Part shown: piece after piece, positions 35,963-47,115 of the stretch | Numbering within the stretch: position 1 is the first letter of the stretch | How the letters are laid out: each line of letters opens with the position of its first letter | Assembly (NCBI RefSeq): GCF_050947335.1 | Contig: NC_134985.1 | Coordinates: 19,459,190 to 19,523,189 of the forward strand | Reading direction: 5' to 3' | Source of the DNA: Megachile rotundata | Taxonomy: Eukaryota > Arthropoda > Insecta > Hymenoptera > Megachilidae | DNA length: 64,000 nucleotides | Notes under the pieces: generated by a model | Seen by the model: the letters and a program-made list of their open reading frames with translations, nothing else | Told to the model about the DNA's origin: nothing | Databases searched by the model: none | Program-made: the position numbers and the translations under genes

Positions 35963-38900
35963 GCTGTCAGCTGGAACGACGGAAACTCGATCGGCGACCG
36001 CGAGAATCGTGCGGGTTGACTCGCGAGGCGGAAGAGCGTGCATAAGCGGACGCGTGCACGTAGCCAAGTAGTCGACTCTCGTACGAGCGTAACCGGCCGA
36101 TTACCTCGATAAATTTCATGAATGGGCCCGCGGCAGTCATTGACTCCACTTATGCTGCCAGCATGAAAGAAGCGAAAAAAAGAGCTTCTATACAAGTGGC
36201 CCCCTAGGCTCACCCCTTCGAGCTCTACAGCCGACTAACCAGCTACCTTCCCTCCGTAACACCACCACAGACTCTACAGCTTCGCGTTCGTGTGCACTGC
36301 TTCAGCGTCTCTCAAACTCGTCCACCTTCTGATCCGAAGGTACACATTCTTCATAGAACTTGAACTTCTAGGTTCTAGCAAAATAATTTGGATTCTGGCG
36401 GTACAACGATCGAAGTTATTTAGCTAACATTGTAAGAATATGCAAGGGGCAAAGGGATAATTGTCTGAAGATAAATGTACAAGTGCAAATTAGAATTGTA
36501 CATCCATACGCACATGGTTATATCAATTGTACATGGTTTTGTATATCCATTCATGATTTTCATAATAGTGGACATCTGAACAGTCAGGTTATAGGAATAA
36601 CATTAAGAGGATAATGGATAAAATTTATTAAAGATAAAAGTCCTTATGGAGTATTTCATCAACGTGCACAGCCATAAGAATAGAGCAGAGAATTATTTTC
36701 AAGAAGCGACATTTTGCGCATAAGAAATTATGAAAAGTTTGGACGAACAATGCGATAAGATGTAGAAAACAGAACGCAGGAGTCGCGTTATATTAATAAC
36801 ATTTTCACATACGTCGCGAAACGTGTACTATAGAATTGTACTACATAATTCAGAGCATCGTTAAAAGTTGCAACAGCATGGAAGCGAGGGGTCGAGCGAG
36901 AAAAAGGGTCGTATTGAGAAACGCTGCGCTAAGCGGCTCGCTCGTGCGCCTTCGTCAAAGCACGATGCACTTAGCTGCCGGCGTGTACCGTTTCGCGTTA
37001 CGCCATTGTGAAGGGCCCTTGTCCCCCGGCACACTTCCATTGTCACGAAGAAAGTCGGCCCGTTGCACGGCGAAGTGTGTCGTGCAACCTGTGCGAGCGT
37101 TGATTTATTTTAGCGCCGTAACACGCTCCTCCGTCCGCTTTTCTAAGTCGGTGAAAATTTTCGCGAGTACCTGCGCGCGACAGACACGATCGTCGAGACG
37201 GAGCGGATGAAATTACCAGCGCGTTCGCTCTCGAGGAAGCTGCGAGCGGATCAGCGTCGAAACGCGGCGGTTCTAGGTTTACGGAAGACCGGTTTCTCGT
37301 AATCGAGCTCTTCTCGACTTTGCTCGCCTTTTATTGCGTCGCACAACTGGCTAAGCGCTGTCCGAGTCACGCAGTGTTCTAATCCTGACCACCGTTTCGT
37401 CTGTAGACTTGTTTCTGCACGAGTTTATAGAAGTACAGTGATCAGTCAGGAAGTCGACATTTGTTCGTAATTCGGCAGTTATGATATGTGATTATGAATT
37501 TTGGTTCGTTCGGTCTACTTGTGGAAATCTATATCTGAAGTCCCTGAACATCGTTGCATACACGCAACGTTATCGATCAACGTTGACACTTGCGGTGATA
37601 AGAAACCCCGATTCAGAGTTCAAAACACTTTGTTTCAGTTGCTCGTTCGCACAAGTGAGCGGTCGATGATCGATAACTATAATCATCCCTAACCCCTTGC
37701 GTTGACATGATTGCAGTTATCGATCATCACCCCTTCGTTGATTTTACTGTTTGAAATATGGCAGCGGCGATGCTCTTTTAAATGGAGTTCGTGTCGGGCG
37801 AAGTGGGTTTACAGTATTAATAAATGTTTTCCTTCTTACAACGACAACATTCGCTATCAACTATCTCTTGAAACTCTTCGCAGAAGAGTTAAATATCTCG
37901 TACAGATAACGATGTCGTCCTCCAGGTATAACGAGTGCGTTAGAGGAACGTCGATGGAGTAGTTCCAGATTTCCTGGAGTACTTGCGTGTCTAAAAAAAG
38001 AAAAATAGTTCGCAGAATTTTGACGTTCCTTTCCTGCCACGGCAGAAGCTTTCTTCCATGCTCCATTCTTCTTCTAATGAATATTTTTGGCCGCGATTTC
38101 AGCGTGCTTAAGTTCCGCCGCTGGCCCGGCACGGTTAAAGCGTGCCAAGTAGCCACTCGGTTGAATTTTTAATAAACGTCATATTCACGTGTTTTTCTTT
38201 CGCCACTGGAGAACTGGGTCAGTCGCTATGCGCGTCGCTCGCGAGTAAATTCGCTGAAGTAATCCCGGAAAAGCGCCATCGTGTTCGTTGCCACCGAAAA
38301 ACCGCTCATCGGCGTTTTCGACATCGCGCAACACGGTTGTGTACGGAAGAACGGCGAAATTTTTGCGAGTAGATAGCGATCTAATCAAGAAAACTAGCTG
38401 AACATCGAAATCCTTCCGGTAGAGCGAAGTTAGCTCGCTTTCTTCATGGTTATTACTTATTACAGAAGATAAGCAGCTGGTTTTCTAAACGAGCTCTCGT
38501 AAACCCGTAGAAATCTTTTAGAACTTCTGCAGAGAACTTTTTACTCTCATGCCCTATTGGACAGAAACTGGTTTTCGGATATCAGAAGGAAATAGAAAAC
38601 GGCAAGGAATATTCTTGACCCCTGACCCACTAACAGAGTTAGATCAAATATATACCCGTGCACAAAGACATTACTGGAAGCAACGATTTCTGAGAAGTTG
38701 CAATAAAGGAGATTGACGAATGATCCCTGGCAACGAGGTACGCTTGGCCGTAAATTCAATAGCTTTACGACTTCGTGACGAATCATAAATAGTTTCGTAA
38801 AAGCAGCACCATCCTACTGAAAAGGCATCGATCAGCTACTCTTCGCGACCGGGTCAATCGATCAGAAGATTAATCTCTGCGCCCTGAAAGTAATCCGCGT

Positions 38901-40860
38901 ATCAAAGCGACTATAAGGTCTCACGATTCTCACTGTTCGCGTAAAATTGAATTGCCTCGTGACTGTATCTCGCTGCATAGCTGCGAGGCAACAGCGATCT
39001 TTGATCAGAAATTTCATAGCTTATGCATCATCGTTGTCCTAATCTGTGTCGATCGTATTCACACTGGACTGTTTCCCAACTAACGATATTTTTCGTCGTT
39101 AGCGATTCGCGCGATAGATGTTGCGTCGAAAGATTAACCAACAAATAGCCCTCTCCATAGAGAGAGGCTCGGATGAGACGCAGCCAAATATGGCACCCTA
39201 GCCCTCGGCTCCCATGAATGATGCAACGAGCGAGTACCCCGCGATTTACAATCGAGTTATTATGCACCGTGCGCAACGGGACATCGGTTCATTTTGCATT
39301 TTTTTTTCGCTTTTCGGTAGACTGCAATCTTTTTTCAACGACCGCCAGCGGGGAAATTCGGGATACGGCTTATCGGTGGTTCGCTGTTCCGTGTTTCGGT
39401 GATAATGTTCCGTTTAAAATTATGCCGGGTAAAGAACATATGCAAAAGCTCGTAACCGTAGCCAAATTATGCGACTATGGTTTTCGCTGAATTTTATTGC
39501 ATTTTTAACGCAATAACATTGCCTCTCCTCTTCTTTTACTGGGATCGATATTTCTTTGAATCACACAGGACTTTGAATACTTTGAATACGTTTTCTATAA
39601 GTTCTACGATAAAGTTTTGACGAAAATGACCTGTTTTTGAGCATAAATGTTTTTCGAAGCGGAACAGCTAGATATCCTATACGACGCGATCACGCGTGGC
39701 ATAATCGACACACACCGAACAGGAATCACCGTCGGCGTAAATAAATCGCCGGACGTTTGCGCGATTCCATTAAAAAATCACATTACGTACGATTGAACTG
39801 ATTATCGCTGCGAGCGGTGGCGTTTCGCGAGAAAACGCTCAATTATTTATGGCGGCTGTTCCGCGGGGTATGAAAATATCAATGAAAATTGGACCGCTGC
39901 CACCCCTTTCTCCACCTCCTCGGTTCTGCGCGTCACCGAACGCGCTGAAATTTGCAACGCGCCAAATTACCCGAATTCATTGTAACGTGCGGTTCACGAA
40001 CAAATCCTCGACAATCGACGCTTCTAGTTCACCAAATTTACAGACGCTTTCGTTTACAGTTTACAGCCCCCGCTCGAACGACCCCGTCTGACCTAATCCT
40101 TTACTTCCCTCTTCGTTCGGAACGTTTTCGGTAACTTTTATCGGTGCAAATAATCCTTTCTTCAGATACGTAATACTTATTTACGATTTACGTTTGGATT
40201 ATAGTTCGTTTGGATTATACTCATAATGCAAGATTTATTATGGATAATTTCCGTATCTTATTACAATAATTTCTGTTATATTGCAACAGCTTATTTACCA
40301 GATTCCCATGACTTGTTACGTACATGCTTATATTTTCACATTCGATTCTGTATGGTTGTTTCCTTCAGCCTCCTCTGCTAAACTTTCCACCCATCAAGCA
40401 TCCTCCGAATACGTAAAAGATTGGAGCTGTTATATTCTATAGTTAAAATATTTCGTGAAATGTCCAACGAAACAAACCTTGAAAATCTCCAGGCGTGTCG
40501 ACGAATTTCACTCTCCCGGAACGACGTCGTTTCGAAGGGGATCGCGAAGCGTGTCCCTGGTCAGTGATAGCGTAACGTGTATCTTCGTGACGGAAGGACG
40601 CTCGTGGGAACGTAATCGACGCTTTTAATGAACGGATTACAAGCGAACGATAGCAATTTGCAGCAGATTATACGTGGCCGCGAACAAGTTCCGCGCTTGC
40701 GACCCATTTTCTCACTGCACGAGTCCGCCGTTGTACGCGCGTGCGGCCCTCGGGATAATTAATAGCGGATCGATGCTCAACGGAGATCGAGTGCCGAACA
40801 AATCGTCGACGACCGCTAGTATTTTATCGACGAGATAAAACTTTAATTCGAACTTTCTAT
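35963..40860. other. Non-coding stretch, no recognised gene
   Basis: Mixed sequence. 36200-36340 is pyrimidine-rich and 36340-36840 AT-rich. A CpG-rich block at 36880-37220 carries an open but unrecognised frame (36836-37210 plus). CTTTGAATA is duplicated at 39571-39588. I see no promoter, splice pair or RNA gene I can defend. Confidence 0.55.
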
Positions 40861-40980
40861 GTTTTCAACTATCCAAATTCTCAAGGCTTAGTTTTCAAGT
40901 ACTCATATAAGCTTTCAAGTTCTAAAGTTTCATAAACATTCCCATTGTACCATTTGCATGCTTTTAAGTTTCACATAATT
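40861..40980 (+). repeat. Degenerate TTTCAAGT-type tandem tract
   Basis: Words such as GTTTTCAACT, TTCTCAAGG, GTTTTCAAGT and GCTTTCAAGT recur at spacings that are roughly multiples of 5-10 bp. Low-complexity, old tandem DNA; resembles the tract at 42395-42510. Confidence 0.5.
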
Positions 40981-42394
40981 CGCTAGAGGGATAAAAGTAA
41001 TGTTGAGAATGATAAAAGGGGACCCTAATAGCTCCGATATGAAAAATGACACAAGTATGGAAATCTTCGAAGTTTCAAAGTTTAAGCGCGAGAACGTCTT
41101 GATTCATTTCTCACACAGACACACGCATTCATTACGTGTCCGTTGGGCTCACATGCGTTTACCATACAAATAAGGTTAGTTCCAGGAGTTTCTGGTCTTC
41201 GTTAGCGGAGTCGGTTGAGTGAAAGAGGGTTCAGTGAAGGGTCGAACGGGAAGGAGAAACGGGAATCGTGAAACTTTCGCATTGAACACTACCGGTATTG
41301 TTTGCCCGGTGCCCCGAGAAGGGAGAACAAGGCGACGTTGTAGGCTTTTGCTGCTGGATCTTTTCTACGAGCGATAACCTGCGAGCTACGCTTCTGGAAA
41401 ACGTCGAGACTCGCATGAAACTGTTTTGTGACAATGGTACTAAATGCTTTTGAATTATCATTCACCATTCAGTAGTTATTTCTGAACCTTTAGCATAAGT
41501 CGATGATTAACTCACTGAATAACTTTTCAGATAATTTTGATTAAATTTTGAAAGACAGGTCAGGAGCGTAGTTTCTTAACGACGACTCGAGGATGTAACT
41601 TTGACAGATTCGGTAACGAGTAACGCGTAATCGTTTAACGCCGTTGTTGTCCGCCGATCGCAAACATCGATTCGGACGAGCGAGTTACACGCTGTCGGTC
41701 GCGATTTCGCGACTACGCTTGGACACCCGCCGGTAATTGCCGCTAATTTCCTCTGACAATCGCCGGCACGGATCCGAATTGTTTCAACGAGAGCCATTTA
41801 CACTCTGTTATGTCGTGCATCGGCCCGGCAAACGGTGTCGTTCAACGGAAAGAATGAAATTTTCCCGGCTTCCCTTTTGCCCTCGTAATTCGGATTAATT
41901 TCACGTCGTTCGGAAAACGTCCGACAGACCGAGTGCTTTTTTAAAGCGGAAAACACCGACCGAATCGTTATCCTCTCGGCTTTCTCGTCCCTTTTTTTTA
42001 AAGATCGATGCATGCATCGACGAGTGGCTTCGAGTCGTCGCGTCGGTTACCAGCAGCGTTTTTAACAACCTTCTCGACCTTTCGACCTCTCGAGAGAGAG
42101 AACCTCGACACTCGAGGATCGAGTGTTTGACGGTGATCCTCAACAGAAGCGGTCGGGCCACCGAACGCTGATGTAGGACAGACCTCGTGTCCTGTTCTGA
42201 TCCTCGAGATCGTTCGATAGAAAACAGATGAATTTTGTGTTGAGTTTTACGATTTTGATGAATGTCTGCTAATGCAAGCCACTTTTGTGTTGATAAGAAG
42301 TCTCGTGAGAACTTTAGTCTCCCATAGGAGAATAAATAGTAGGTCCATTCAGCTACGTTAACACGTCCCGTGTGAATTAGTGCTAGTTCTCTTT
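40981..42394. other. Non-coding stretch, no recognised gene
   Basis: CpG-rich at 41570-42180 with short minus-strand frames (for example 41901-42161), none recognisable. I see nothing else in it. Confidence 0.55.
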
Positions 42395-42510
42395 GTCCTC
42401 AAGATTCTAAAATTCTAAAGTCTCAACCTCCGAAAGTTTCAAATTTTAGTAGTTAATAAATTTCAAAGTTCAAAGATTTCAATCTAAAAATATCTCAGAC
42501 TTTCAGTATT
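42395..42510 (+). repeat. Degenerate TTTCAAAG/TTCTAAAG tandem tract
   Basis: Successive words AGATTCTAAAATTCTAAAG, AAGTTTCAAATTT and TTTCAAAGTTCAAAGATTTC give an irregular 8-10 bp period. Same character as 40861-40980 and, in reverse complement, as 25303-25460. Confidence 0.6.
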
Positions 42511-42661
42511 CTCTCCCCTCTCATTTTTTAAACGCCAAGAAGATATTGATCTCTTTTTCACGACACAAAATTGTAGTTCCGCGCACGCGAATGTGTATGT
42601 GCTCGCAAGAGAATACTTAGAACGCAGTTAATTATATGCACCCTCGAGCGGTTTGTAGAGG

Positions 42662-42892
42662 TTGTACGACTGCAGCGAACAATGTTGCGAATTTCTTGCC
42701 GCATGTTGCGATACATGTGTGTCGAAAAGTGCAGCAGGAGGCGCAGATGCATCCAGATGCGTCCAGAATGCCTGTTGCGTTTTCACCCGTCCCGGTAGTT
42801 TAGCGGATTTAGAGTTTAACCGAGGTTTTATTTCGAAACTGCTTATTCGTGAAATTTCTGTGTACGTGTTATCTATTATAATGGATACTTAA
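42662..42892 (+). other. Cysteine-rich open frame with internal 10-bp repeats (unlikely gene)
   Basis: A 76-codon frame whose first half is very rich in cysteine, with two CC pairs close together (CSEQCCEFLAACC) and a third later. It has no signal peptide, which argues against a secreted peptide or toxin. The nucleotide sequence explains much of the bias: ATGTTGCGA occurs twice (near 42681 and 42704), and CAGATGCATC / CAGATGCGTC / CAGAATGCCT is a 10-bp tandem triplet at 42744-42773. I lean towards a repeat artefact. Confidence 0.12.
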
Positions 42893-44921
42893 ACTTATTA
42901 AACGGTATTCAAACTTTAAATCAGGAAACAGAGTTTATATTACAGCGCTTAAAATTAACGTCCGTAGCAGTGAAATTTAAGACGCGAAAGGATTAATCGG
43001 AGTAAAAGTTATAAAAATATTTGATGGAGCTCGCAACGGGAGATCGTTTGGTCAAACTGTTCGCGTTTCACGAACCTTTAAGCGATTTCCATCGAATAAT
43101 TAAACCCTTTGATAGCCGTCACGGCCTCGAAATTAGGCTGTCGCTACGAGGAAATGAAAAAAGTTGGTGACCCAGATGTGACCTACTGCGACTTTCCACT
43201 AACGTCCCGTATATTGGTTCCTTTTTTTTAACACGATTTGGGACCCTTTTGAGGGTAGATTCACCGGAGGGAAAAAGGGATCGAGCGCTTCCCTATCAGA
43301 GGGGAGAAATGGAAGCTACCGATTTTTATTTTATTATTTGAAACTTGTTGCTCTTCGGATCCAGGATAAATCTGAACAAATTATTTGAAATATACGGAAC
43401 GGACGCTGTCACGTAATTTTTCTTTTCCGTCGTAAAGTCGTGCCGTGAATATCGATTGTTGCGAAGCAGTAAAAGGTTTCTATTTGTAGCAACGGCAATG
43501 TTGTTTCGTTAAATACGAACGAGACAGTCTTTCTCCCTTCATTTTTTTTTAAGAATACAGTGTGGAATGCGGAAAGGAATTAATCCGATAAATGTGTATT
43601 GAACGATCAAAAAAAATTTTCATGGAATTCAATGCCGCACGATATAATCGTGTTACTTATCGTTACAACTATGAACATTTAAAATAGCGCGTATTTTCTT
43701 CATCGTCATCGCGATCCTTTAATAACGTCGTTTCTCACGGAGAACTAAAAGCGTAATCGAGGAACGAGAACGTATTCCAGTCGTAGAAAAATCCTTGCAG
43801 CTCCGCCTTTTTTCAAAAGTTTTTACCTTCAAAAGTTCCACGAGAGCTGGAAGCTAAATAGTTACGAAACTTTGGCGATTTCATATTTCTTCTGGAATTT
43901 CTTGTAGCTTTCCGTCCTGCGCTTAAACATTCGATAACGTTGAAATTACGATCCTACGAAGTACAATAAAACGCGGAGTTGTTAGCAGCCGCTTACGACC
44001 ATCGCTCTTCGCCTCGAACAAATGACGAGACCGAGTCGACGAAACTTATCGTCCACGCTGATTTTTTTTTTAGTTCGATACCATGAATATGTAGTATCTA
44101 CTCGTAAGGTCTCAGTTATCGTTCTCAGCATAGTTTGCACCATTTTTCTTCTAATTTATCGCTATTCAAACGTTCGCAAATGAATGGTCGATAAAGGAAA
44201 CAACGTTTAGCGATCACAAAGAGAAGAAAGAGATTCCAAGCTCGCCACCGAGTGTCTCTCGAAACGAAGTAGGAGGAGAAGGATAAGAAGGAACGTAGAA
44301 CGCGGAAACCGACGATTTTTCATTTCAAAGGTACACTCGTGGCCCCGCTCAAACGCAAACTGGCCTCTTTGTAAACGCCGCGGAATTCTTATTTCCAAGC
44401 AAGCTCCCAAAAAGAAGAGTGGCTCTTTTAATTCTCTTTCATAACCGTTCAGACAAACAAGCTGCAGTTTATAAGTGTTGTTATGGCGCGGGCAGGCCAA
44501 CCGTTACTTTTTAAAGATAAAAAATACTGCCAAACAGTTGAAAGTTTCGAAACATCGGATCGGGGAGATCGTTGGTTTAATATCTTCTTATTGTCTCGTT
44601 TCTTTCGACCAAGAATTTCTGTTCTCCGAAGGGGCGAGTTCGAGAACGCGTAATATAAGAAAATCGTTCGGAGAGAAAGAATCGAGGAAAGTCCGGCAGC
44701 GAACGGATAAGGAATGCCAAAAATTCTTCGAAACGAACCGACCGCGTTGATCTCCTTTCAATATGGCCGCGTTTAATTGAATTTCGTTAGTCCAATCAGA
44801 CATTCAAATTCGAGGCGAGCTCTAGCCGAAGTTCCGGCGCGACTACCATCGGCTCTTTCCATTTCCCAACGGTTTGATTTTAATTGAACGTCGACAGTCG
44901 CGCGAAATATCGGTCCGTATT
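42893..44921. other. Non-coding stretch, no recognised gene
   Basis: Several T-rich tracts (43223, 43541, 44062) and a purine-rich patch (43256-43320). Frames at 44207-44500 minus and 44475-44750 plus are unrecognised. Confidence 0.55.
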
Positions 44922-44945
44922 ACGACGACGACGACGACGACGACG
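44922..44945 (+). repeat. (ACG)8 microsatellite
   Basis: Eight perfect ACG units, same length and orientation as 21041-21064. Confidence 0.92.
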
Positions 44946-47052
44946 ATGTCACCGGTGGCCATCGATTTTTCTCGATTCATTTCGGAAAGTGGCGTCCCAG
45001 TCGAGGGACGCGCGAGCGTTTCCATCGAACGCATCCAGGAATCCCGTATAATGGACGAGAAAATAGTTGCTAATTCACTTTTCAGTTAAAAAGACTCGAG
45101 TTAAATGGGAATGAGACGCGGTCGCGACGAACTTCGGCCGAGTTGCCTGAACGTTTCATTAAAATCCTGTTCATTAGACATTACCATATCCCACGGCGCG
45201 ATTATTGGAAAAGTAACTTTTGCACCGGAACTTTCCGGTCAGTCGAGCCGCATCGACCGATCGATCGCGACAAAAGAGCGACCGGGGGACGAGCCACGTT
45301 TCGTTCGCGATTATCCGACGATCGAACCCCCGGCTAAAGAGAGAGAGAACGAGAAAGAGCAGAAATCGTGCGAGAGAATCTCGGGAGATCGTCGCGAAAT
45401 AAAATCGACGCTGTACAGAGAGTCTCGCAGCTACCAGGCCAAGGTGAATTCGAGGGAAGTGAAACTTCGTAAAGCTTCCTCTGCTCGCCCCTTACCCATA
45501 ATCCCGCGATCTCGCTTGACGTGAACCATGGGAATCTTCCGATGAGGCTAATTTCCCCAAGGAAATTCCTGGGGATTGGGAAAATCAGTGGCCCAATCGA
45601 TTCGGCGCGCCTCGCTCCACAGAAATTATTCATTCTCGATAAAGAGCGTAGTCGTTTGACGAGCGCCACCGGCACCTGTGGAATCGTTCAAATTGTCGAC
45701 TTCTTGTCTCTTCGCCTTCGACGCTTCCGTCGATTGCACCGCTTTTTTCGCGACCAAATGATCTCGTTTCCAGCCACTTGAAACGAAAAGATCGACCGAA
45801 ATATGTTCCTTTCCGTCGCCCCAAAAATCAACGAAATCTCTCTTCACCTACAGCATAATTTGAAAGTGCACGTATGCCCTTTACACCCTTCCATATCTCG
45901 ATGCACACAGGCAGGACTTTCATTTATACATTAACATCCATTTCCATTCTTTCCGTTCCTGTCTGCAACCATAAAGCAATAGTCCACTCCGTTAGCGCTA
46001 ATTGACACGGTTAACGAAATTGACGCGCCAAGATTGAAGTTTGAAGAATTCTGCTTAGTCAAACACGCGATATAGGGGCGATGCATCGTGGAAATTTGCG
46101 AGATCGTAAATCAGCCGTGTCTGGGCGAAGAACGTCGTCGGCGATCAATGGAAAGTCGATGCTCGCAGAGTGGACATTAATTGCTGGCTTTTATCGGGAA
46201 GAAGCGGACGGAAAGGGGGACGTTTCACGGCCTAATTGTCCGTCCGTTCGTACGGGCGCAGACTTTTCGAGTGGTCGCGATACAGGCGACTTGTTACCGC
46301 ACTTGTTACGCGTCGTTCGCGGTGAACAGCGAACGAGCTCTCCGTGGACCGCTATTATTTCGTTCCTACGTGTGTAGCACGATAAACGGGCGATCTTGTG
46401 GCACGGCTTGCGGAATTTTTGTTAAAATCGATGAGTATTTTTTTGCCTCGACAAACACCGTTTTCTCCTAGAATTTAACCAGCAATTAACTGCGAAATAT
46501 GATGCACACATATTCTGGAGAAAACTTGTAAAGTTGCTTGAAAAGTCTTAGATCACTTCCATGATTTAAAGAGACATATTATGTACACGTGCTTCCTTAG
46601 AGGTGAAGATGATTCAGGTGATAATTTACGAAATTATGCAAGGTGTGGACCACCCTGTATATCTGCTCTTTTATACGTCATTTGAGACGAGAATGTTAGT
46701 TTCATGGAAACTAAATTCCACGACAAATATTCTGATAAGAATGGAATTCGAACTGGAGAATTTTTATTATCCGACGATCGCGGTGTCGTTAAATTTAGTT
46801 CCACATGAAAGATAATAAATGTCGGAGTTTGCGCATCGACATTTGTCAAGTTTTATATTCAACGACCTAATATTTTATTGAACGTTCCATCGGCAGTGAA
46901 AAATCTGGCACGGTATTTCCACAAACCGAACGGAATTCATTTAGTCGAATCGATACAGCGAATCGACGCGTTTTCGAGGAAAGCGGTGACACCGGAACGG
47001 TCTCAAAAATAGAATAGCGGAGGATCGTGGTAGGCTAGAAACTTGTTTGGAG
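44946..47052. other. Non-coding stretch, no recognised gene
   Basis: CpG-rich at 45100-45800 with chance frames (45105-45524 plus, 139 codons; 45334-45675 minus), charged and unrecognised. At 46639-46660, GTGTGGACCACCCTGTATAT resembles the ends of decayed insect transposons, but no partner end is visible. Confidence 0.5.
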
Positions 47053-47115
47053 TCCTTGGGTGTCCTCAACGGTTCTTAGCAGTTCTCAACGGTCCTCAGC
47101 GTTCCTCGTTGGTCC
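47053..47115 (+). repeat. 10-bp degenerate minisatellite, about 6 units
   Basis: TCCTTGGGTG, TCCTCAACGG, TTCTTAGCAG, TTCTCAACGG, TCCTCAGCGT and TCCTCGTTGG follow one another in exact 10-bp register. Confidence 0.75.
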
